Of a stretch of DNA of 7,034 nt, positions 1 to 4,627 are shown piece by piece. Numbering within the stretch: position 1 is the first letter of the stretch; every line of letters begins with the position of its first letter. The notes beneath the pieces were generated by a model that was not told where the DNA came from, did not search any database, and worked only from the letters and a program-made list of their open reading frames with translations. A program made the position numbers and the translations under genes. This stretch comes from an uncultured Oscillibacter sp. (GTDB lineage: Bacteria; Bacillota; Clostridia; Oscillospirales; Oscillospiraceae): assembly GCA_905233795.1 (NCBI GenBank), contig CAJOFP010000099.1, forward strand, positions 1 to 7,034. The letters run 5' to 3'.

Positions 1-41
1 TTATATCTTTTAGTAGAGTTAGTAAGCTCTTCAAGTATCAT
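1..41 (-). CDS. 5' end of an unidentified gene, cut by the window edge
   Basis: Only the first 13 codons are visible; they read MILEELTNSTKRY and then leave the window. A GGAGG Shine-Dalgarno lies at 58-54 on the minus strand, 12 bases before the ATG, which is slightly long but the only good pairing nearby; no GTG or TTG start fits better. The gene follows the NrdD tail peptide on the same strand, about 75 bases after its stop, so it may belong to the same transcript unless the hairpin at 73-108 stops RNA polymerase. The N-terminus does not look like the radical-SAM activase NrdG, whose N-terminal region normally carries a cysteine cluster soon after the start. Thirteen residues are too few to name a family. 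Confidence 0.5.
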   Translation of the reverse strand, partial: MILEELTNSTKRY

Positions 42-72
42 TATTCTCGCGTTCCTCCGCCACTTTCTCTTC

Positions 73-108
73 GTCCCGGACGCTAAGCGGCTAAGCGGCG
101 TCCGGGAC
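73..108. repeat. Perfect 11-bp inverted repeat (intercistronic hairpin) with an 8-bp direct duplication inside
   Basis: GTCCCGGACGC at 73-83 is perfectly complementary to GCGTCCGGGAC at 98-108, with a 14-base loop. The octamer CTAAGCGG occurs twice in tandem (83-90 and 91-98), covering the loop and one base of each arm. In the minus-strand transcript the stem begins 8 bases after the stop codon of the NrdD tail peptide. It is followed by GAAGAGAAAGTGG and not by a U-run, so it is not a classical intrinsic terminator. A 3'-end stabilising or processing hairpin between two genes of one transcript fits better. The structure is seen in the sequence; its role is inferred. Confidence 0.7.
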
Positions 109-115
109 TGTTGGC

Positions 116-259
116 TTATTTCGCTTTTATTCCATGTTTCACACGATCACGTTCTTCCGCTCTCTTCGCGTTATTCCATTTCTCCATAGTTCCGACCAAA
201 TAGCCCGTAATCCGGCGAATGCGTTCAAAACGCACGTCTTTACCTAATTTTTCACTCAT
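116..259 (-). CDS. Stand-alone glycyl-radical C-terminal peptide of class III ribonucleotide reductase (47 aa)
   Basis: This 47-residue protein begins MSEKLGKDVRFERIRRITGY and ends RVKHGIKAK. It aligns, from memory, with the last part of E. coli NrdD: RRITGYL corresponds to RRVCGYL, which carries the glycyl radical, and the later asparagine-, lysine- and glutamate-rich stretch ending in RVKHG corresponds to the FNAGKQEEVKRRVKH tail. Gly19 is therefore the predicted radical glycine. The upstream large chain ends without this segment, so the peptide probably docks on it as a separate subunit and is activated by NrdG. Translation has its own GAGG/AGGAAG signal (275-269) 9-12 bases before the ATG. 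It starts 21 bases after the nrdD stop, in the same frame, so both are almost surely cotranscribed. I recall similar short proteins next to nrdD in other Clostridia, so this is likely a lineage feature and not a recent mutation. Confidence 0.88.
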   Translation of the reverse strand: MSEKLGKDVRFERIRRITGYLVGTMEKWNNAKRAEERDRVKHGIKAK

Positions 260-280
260 ATATTTTCGCTTCCTCTTGAT

Positions 281-2563
281 TTACTTATAAATTTCTTGAA
301 ATATCGGGGCTTCCGGATGAGTTTTTCTTAAAAATTCGATTTTCTCTTTTGGAATATCCTCCCCCTCACGGCGTCCGCAACGCGGACACACGTCGCCGAT
401 CACGCCGACATAGCCACAGACCGGATCACGGTCAACGGGATGATTGATACTGCCGTAACCGATATTGCATTCTTTCATCCAGCGGACTATAGATTCAAAC
501 GCCTCGACATTTTGCGCCGTGTCGCCGTCCAGTTCGATATAACTGATATGACCGGCGTTGCATAAGGCGTGATACGGGGCTTCTAACTGGATTTTTTTAT
601 AAGCTGATATGGGATACCAGACCGGAATATGAAACGAATTAGTATAATAATCCCGATCCGTCACGCCCGGAATAGACCCGTAACGCTTCTGATCCATACG
701 GATAAATCTGCCGGACAATCCCTCGGCGGGGGTGGCTAAAAGCGTGAAATTCATGCGTTTTTCCCGCGAGATTTTATCGCAATATTCGCGCATAAATTTA
801 ATAATTTCCAGTCCCTTTTCCTGCGCTTTTTCACTTTGTCCGTGATGTTCGCCGTATAACGCCGTTAAAGTCTCGGCAAGACCGATAAAGCCTATGGACA
901 AAGTTCCATGTTTTAAAACGTCGCGGATATTATCTTCCTGATTCAGCTTGTCCGAATCGAGCCAGACGCCCTGTCCCATCAGGAACGGGAAATTATACAC
1001 GCATTTTCCGGCTTGTATCTCAAATCTGTCTAATAACTGATTTTTGACCAGTTCCAGCATATTTTCTAATTTTTGATAGAAAATTTCTTCGTCGCCGTGG
1101 CTTTCGATGGCCAGACGCGGTAAATTAATCGACGTAAAAGACAGATTGCCTCTGGAATACGCTATTTGCTGTTCGGGGTCGTACACGTTGCCCATGACGC
1201 GAGTGCGACAGCCCATTGTGGCGACTTCCGTTTCGGGATGTCCGGGCTTGTAATATTGCAAGTTATACGGCGCGTCTAAAAATACAAAATTGGGAAATAA
1301 TCTTTTTGCGCTGACTTTACAGCTTAATTTGAACAAATCATAATTTATATCGCCCGGATTATAATTCACGCCCTCTTTGACTTTAAATATATGAATCGGG
1401 AAAATACACGTTTCACCGTGACCAAGACCGGCGTCAAGCGCGAGTAAAATATTTCTAATCGCCATACGCCCTTCGGGTGAAACGTCCGTGCCGTAATTGA
1501 TAGAGCTGAACGGCGTCTGGGCGCCGGCGCGGGAGTGCATCGTATTTAAATTATGCACAAATCCCTCCATCGCCTGATAAGTGTCCCGATCCGTCGATTT
1601 CCACGCCCGTTTTCTCACCCGCGCCGCTAAATTTTCCGCGTCTTGAATATTAATATTAAAAACTTCCTGTAATTTTTTAATAATAAATTTATCAAATTCC
1701 GGCGCGTTTTCCAGTTTCGGCGGCTCCCCTGTAATTTGTTCAGCTTTTTGAATAATATTAATTATATCATCTTCCAAGCCGTCTTGATTTAATACAAATT
1801 CGACGGCTTCGGTTAAAATATGCCGATACGCGGATTGAAAAGTTTTGGCGATACCCTCCGCCATGCCGTAATCGAAATTGGGAATGGACTGTCCGCCGTG
1901 CTGGTCGTTTTGATTAGATTGAATCGCAATCGCCGCCAACGCCGCGTAACTCTGTATGCTTTGCGGCTCGCGTAAATAGCCGTGACCGGTTGAGAATCCG
2001 CCGTGAAATAATTTTAATATATCAATCTGACAACAGGTCGTTGTAAGCGAATAAAAATCAAAATCATGGATATGAATCGCGCCGTCCCGATAGGCTTTGG
2101 CGTGTTCGGGACGCAATAAATAAATCTCGTTATACGCTTTCGCGCCCGCCGCGCCGATCTGTAACATGGACCCCATCGCCGTGTTGCCGTCGATATTGGC
2201 GTTATCGCGTTTCATATCGCTGGCGCGGGCGTCTACGCGTGTGATTTCGTCAATCGTTTTCATTAAATTCGCGCTGGCGTCACGGGCGCGGGCTCGCGTA
2301 TAGCGATATGTGATATAATGCCGCGCCACTTCCCACGCCCCGCGATTCATAATCTGATCTTCCACGAAATCCTGTATTTCTTCCACAGACGGCGGGTGAT
2401 CCAGTTCCATACAATCCAGTTCCACCCGCTCGGCGATACGCCGGATTTGCGTCGGCGTCATGCGGAACGGCTCGTCCACCGTTCGATTGGCCTTTTCAAT
2501 CGCCGCGAGAATTTTATTTAAATCAAATTCCGTCTCAACGCCGTTCCGTTTGGTTACGGTCAT
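281..2563 (-). CDS. nrdD: Anaerobic (class III) ribonucleoside-triphosphate reductase, large chain lacking the glycyl-radical tail
   Basis: This cytosolic enzyme reduces ribonucleoside triphosphates to dNTPs without oxygen, using a glycyl/thiyl radical. Residues about 1-95 form an ATP-cone (VTKRNGVETEFDLNKI onward), the dATP-sensing regulatory domain. The catalytic barrel follows, with HIHDFDF (164-170), the cysteine pair TTTCC (Cys177/178), IFPIHIF (387-393) and MGCRTRV, whose Cys452 matches the thiyl-radical cysteine of E. coli and phage T4. YYTNSFHIPVWYP (639-651) and EAPYHALCNAGHISYIELDG (661-680) are typical of the family. Near the C-terminus, Cys716, Cys726 and Cys729 resemble a zinc ribbon. 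The chain stops about 30 residues later without the RVCGYLG loop, which is encoded by the next small gene. The ATG at 2563 is chosen because GGGGAG (2577-2572) lies 8 bases upstream and the ATP-cone begins immediately; a GTG at 2662 would sit inside an NrdR box. The 760-residue length is normal for a class III enzyme with an ATP-cone. Confidence 0.97.
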   Translation of the reverse strand: MTVTKRNGVETEFDLNKILAAIEKANRTVDEPFRMTPTQIRRIAERVELDCMELDHPPSVEEIQDFVEDQIMNRGAWEVARHYITYRYTRARARDASANLMKTIDEITRVDARASDMKRDNANIDGNTAMGSMLQIGAAGAKAYNEIYLLRPEHAKAYRDGAIHIHDFDFYSLTTTCCQIDILKLFHGGFSTGHGYLREPQSIQSYAALAAIAIQSNQNDQHGGQSIPNFDYGMAEGIAKTFQSAYRHILTEAVEFVLNQDGLEDDIINIIQKAEQITGEPPKLENAPEFDKFIIKKLQEVFNINIQDAENLAARVRKRAWKSTDRDTYQAMEGFVHNLNTMHSRAGAQTPFSSINYGTDVSPEGRMAIRNILLALDAGLGHGETCIFPIHIFKVKEGVNYNPGDINYDLFKLSCKVSAKRLFPNFVFLDAPYNLQYYKPGHPETEVATMGCRTRVMGNVYDPEQQIAYSRGNLSFTSINLPRLAIESHGDEEIFYQKLENMLELVKNQLLDRFEIQAGKCVYNFPFLMGQGVWLDSDKLNQEDNIRDVLKHGTLSIGFIGLAETLTALYGEHHGQSEKAQEKGLEIIKFMREYCDKISREKRMNFTLLATPAEGLSGRFIRMDQKRYGSIPGVTDRDYYTNSFHIPVWYPISAYKKIQLEAPYHALCNAGHISYIELDGDTAQNVEAFESIVRWMKECNIGYGSINHPVDRDPVCGYVGVIGDVCPRCGRREGEDIPKEKIEFLRKTHPEAPIFQEIYK

Positions 2564-2571
2564 CCGCCCCA

Positions 2572-2577
2572 CTCCCC
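2572..2577 (-). promoter_or_regulatory. Ribosome binding site fixing the nrdD start
   Basis: GGGGAG on the minus strand, 8 bases before the ATG at 2563. It decides the start against the longer open frame that extends to a GTG at 2662; the extra 33 codons of that frame are lysine/isoleucine/asparagine-rich and come from an A/T-rich leader. Confidence 0.8.
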
Positions 2578-2658
2578 GCTTTATTATATTTTTAATAATA
2601 TTTTTAATATTTTTATCTTTCCAGAATTTCTTGATATTTGATTGCCGTCTTGTAAATA

Positions 2659-2674
2659 ACACAAAATATTGAAA
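2659..2674. promoter_or_regulatory. NrdR-type box, promoter-proximal copy
   Basis: ACACAAAATATTGAAA matches the known NrdR consensus (acaCwAtATaTwGtgt) at about 12 of 16 positions, including the ACAC half and the core ATAT-G. It starts exactly 32 bases from the start of the stronger copy at 2691, about three helical turns, the kind of spacing reported for paired NrdR boxes. The predicted transcription start falls at about 2676, so this box would cover the first transcribed bases. Alone it would be weak; the spacing raises confidence. Confidence 0.7.
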
Positions 2675-2682
2675 TATGATTG

Positions 2683-2712
2683 ATTATACCACACTATATA
2701 TAGTATTCGCAA
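2683..2712 (-). promoter_or_regulatory. Sigma-A type promoter of nrdD
   Basis: On the minus strand, TTGCGA (2712-2707, four of six matches to the -35 consensus) is followed after 18 bases by a perfect TATAAT (2688-2683). Transcription should begin near 2676, giving a leader of roughly 110 bases before the nrdD ATG. The spacer is filled by the stronger NrdR box, so repressor and RNA polymerase could not bind together. Confidence 0.8.
2691..2706. promoter_or_regulatory. NrdR-type box, promoter-distal copy, within the -35/-10 spacer
   Basis: ACACTATATATAGTAT is a nearly perfect palindrome and differs from an ideal ACACTATATATAGTGT box at a single base. NrdR is a zinc-finger/ATP-cone repressor that binds pairs of such boxes in front of ribonucleotide reductase genes when dATP is high. 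This copy lies entirely between the -35 and -10 hexamers. The nrdR gene itself is not in the window. Confidence 0.85.
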
Positions 2713-3044
2713 TACGCATTTTTCACAAATTTCATGAGATTACCGGAAAGCGCGGGAAACAGCGGGAAAAGCGGGACGATTGCCAAAAAAGCGGTACGCG
2801 AAAAGGGGAGATAAGCTGACAGACTTTTATTTGAAATCATCAAAGCTCCCTGTTCGGACAAAATTTTCTGTCATTACGCTGAAAATCTCGCCGCAAATTT
2901 TTTCACGGTATGAATTTTCCGGTTTTTATTCTATCATAAAAATTTATATAATAATCTCCCGTAAAATTTATATCAAAATCCCCGGCGGATTTTTTTATCC
3001 CGCCGGGAATTTATATTTTTATTTATATTTTTATATTTTTATTT
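2707..3044. other. Intergenic region between the sensor kinase and the nrdD promoter
   Basis: No convincing gene lies here. Moving in the direction of transcription it holds an A/T-rich tail (3044-3008), the hairpin at 3007-2981, and a possible extended -10 element TGATAGAAT (2936-2928, minus). Next comes a 48-codon minus-strand ORF (2840-2694) with AGGGAG 5 bases before its ATG; it encodes a short hydrophobic, proline- and phenylalanine-rich sequence but runs into the nrdD -35/-10 region. Four CGGGAAA-like units at 9-10 base spacing (2744-2776) lie inside that ORF. I see no tRNA or recognised riboswitch. Confidence 0.5.
2981..3007 (-). terminator. Likely intrinsic terminator after the sensor kinase gene
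   Basis: CCCGGCGG (2981-2988) pairs perfectly with CCGCCGGG (3000-3007) around an 11-base A/T loop. In the minus-strand RNA the stem ends 38 bases after the kinase stop codon and is followed by GAUUUUGAUAUAAAUUUU, a fair but interrupted U-tract. The other side is also T-rich, so the element could work in both directions. The sequence of its left arm recurs in the hairpin at 6854-6872. Confidence 0.55.
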
Positions 3045-4517
3045 TCAAGCCGTGTCGCCCTCAGGGAGTTTAATCGTCACAACCGCCCCGCCGCCGGACG
3101 CGTTGCCAATGATAAACTCTCCGCCGTGGCGCGTTACGATTTCCTCACAGACCGCCAGTCCGATTCCGTTGCCCCGCGCTTTCGACGAGCCTTTATAGAA
3201 TTTCTGTTTGACGAACGGCAATTCCTCTTCGGGAATGCCCGGCCCGTAATCCCGGATTTTCACAATCTGACTGCCGTTTTCACGCCGTAACGACGCGCTG
3301 ATTTTCTTACCCGCTCCGCCGTGTTTGGCGGCGTTGTCCAGTACATTGCAAAAAACCTGTTTCAATCGCTCCGGATCGCCCGGAATCGGCGGGAATATCT
3401 CTTCATCCACTTCATAATCCAGCGTGATCCCCTCTTGTTTGAATAACTCCCGATAAGTAAAAATAGCGTCCTCAAATTCCGGCTGTAATTCCATCTGTTC
3501 GATTCTGAGCGTAAATCTTCCGTCCTCCATGCGCGAAAACGCCAGCAACTCTTCCACCATGTTCGACAATCGCCGCGTTTCGTTTAATATAATTCTAATC
3601 CCGCGCCGCATTTGTACCGGATCGCCCGCCGGATCGCCCAAAATCGTTTCGCCCCATCCGTTGATCGCCGTCAGCGGCGTGCGTAATTCATGTGACACGG
3701 AAGATATAAACTCCGATTTCATTTTTTCATTTTGGCTGATTTTCATCGACATGTGATTAATGCCCTGTACCAGTTCGCCCAGTTCATCGGGATAGCTCTT
3801 TTCAATCGTATAGCCGTAAGACCCGGACGAAATTCTTTTGGCGGCGTCCGTGACTTCCACAACCGGCTCGACGACGTTATTAATAAATAAAAAATTCGAC
3901 GCGATAACCAAAAACAAGCATAACAGCGCGATTAAAAAAACAGCGAGACAAGCCATTGAAACCTGTCGATTGACCCATTTTAAAGACGTAACCACGCGCA
4001 GCGCGCCGCGCACGCGTCCCCCGAACACCAGCGGATGAGATACCGCCATGATAGATTCTCCCGTTTCCGGGTCCATGCCGCGAAACGCCGTCATGATATT
4101 ATTCGTCAAAGCTCCGTTTATATCATCCGTCGTCGGCAGACTTCCCGCCGTCAATCCCGATGTCGATACAATAATTCTGCCGCTCGCGTTCGTGAACTGC
4201 AATTCCAGACGGCTTCTGTCCTCGAATCGATCCGCCGCCTGTACGGCGCGCAGGTTATAACTCGCGTAACCGTTCCCCATGAAATATTCGTTAAAAGAAT
4301 TGGCGATCGCCTGCGCCCGCGTTTCCAATCCCTTTTGAATCGTCCCGAAATAATAATTGGAAATCCCCACGAAAAACAGAATCACGATAAATATCAAAAT
4401 CGAACAGATCGGCGCGATTGTATTCAATATCCATCTCTGACGCAATCCCCGTATGCGCGGCGAACGCCATTTCCGAATATAATCTTTTATATTATTTTTT
4501 ATATTATTTTTCATCAT
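3045..4517 (-). CDS. Membrane sensor histidine kinase (TM-sensor-TM-HAMP-HisKA-HATPase)
   Basis: This 490-residue two-component kinase would sense a signal outside the membrane and phosphorylate a response regulator. A basic cytoplasmic N-terminus is followed by TM1 at about 33-56, an extracytoplasmic sensor of about 125 residues, TM2 at about 188-211 and a HAMP linker up to about 262. The H-box FISSVSHELRTPLTAINGWG places the phospho-accepting histidine at His276. The ATPase domain shows the N-box NVLDNAAKH (391-399), G1 box DYGPGI (423-428), F-box region KQKFYKG and G2 box GNGIGL (449-454), so it looks fully active. AAGGA lies 6 bases before the first ATG and 9 before the second, so either of the two adjacent methionines may be used. 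No response regulator is adjacent: the upstream gene is the uncharacterised 725-residue protein, and a hairpin terminates the unit. The sensor ligand cannot be read from the sequence. The closest kin I recall are kinases of Oscillospiraceae. Confidence 0.95.
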   Translation of the reverse strand: MMKNNIKNNIKDYIRKWRSPRIRGLRQRWILNTIAPICSILIFIVILFFVGISNYYFGTIQKGLETRAQAIANSFNEYFMGNGYASYNLRAVQAADRFEDRSRLELQFTNASGRIIVSTSGLTAGSLPTTDDINGALTNNIMTAFRGMDPETGESIMAVSHPLVFGGRVRGALRVVTSLKWVNRQVSMACLAVFLIALLCLFLVIASNFLFINNVVEPVVEVTDAAKRISSGSYGYTIEKSYPDELGELVQGINHMSMKISQNEKMKSEFISSVSHELRTPLTAINGWGETILGDPAGDPVQMRRGIRIILNETRRLSNMVEELLAFSRMEDGRFTLRIEQMELQPEFEDAIFTYRELFKQEGITLDYEVDEEIFPPIPGDPERLKQVFCNVLDNAAKHGGAGKKISASLRRENGSQIVKIRDYGPGIPEEELPFVKQKFYKGSSKARGNGIGLAVCEEIVTRHGGEFIIGNASGGGAVVTIKLPEGDTA

Positions 4518-4539
4518 ATTTTTTCCTTAACCGCCGAAA

Positions 4540-4585
4540 CTCGCCCCCCGCCCCCTTATGAAAATCAGGGACAGGGGAGAGGTTC
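4540..4585. repeat. Hairpin-forming GC-rich interspersed repeat, copy A
   Basis: Read on the minus strand it begins GAACCTCTCCCCTGTCCCTG (4585-4566) and can fold back on the C-rich arm 4540-4556, giving an imperfect stem with a roughly ten-base loop. The start matches GAACCTCACCCCCTGTCCCC on the plus strand at 7005 with few changes, so two copies in opposite orientation flank the 725-residue gene. It sits between that gene and the kinase gene. There is no U-run after the stem, so a terminator role is doubtful. A REP- or MITE-like dispersed element is the simplest reading. Confidence 0.55.
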
Positions 4586-4627
4586 TGAAAATAAAAAAAT
4601 AAAAAAATAAATAAAATGAAAATGTCA

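Noticed and set aside
2564..2662. 33-codon N-terminal extension of NrdD from a GTG
   Set aside because: The GTG lies within an NrdR box and only about 14 bases after the predicted transcription start, the added residues come from A/T-rich leader DNA, and the ATG at 2563 has a good Shine-Dalgarno.
2734..2814. 26-codon plus-strand ORF starting ATGAGATTACCG
   Set aside because: No Shine-Dalgarno or promoter, and its sequence is mostly the CGGGAAA repeats read as Gly/Lys/Ser.
2780..3073. 97-codon plus-strand frame in the kinase-nrdD intergenic region
   Set aside because: It starts at TTG without a Shine-Dalgarno, its C-terminal half is translated low-complexity A/T DNA and the terminator hairpin, and it ends inside the kinase gene on the other strand.
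4035..4610. 191-codon open frame on the plus strand
   Set aside because: Antisense to the sensor kinase, Arg-rich low-quality product, running into an intergenic A/T tract.
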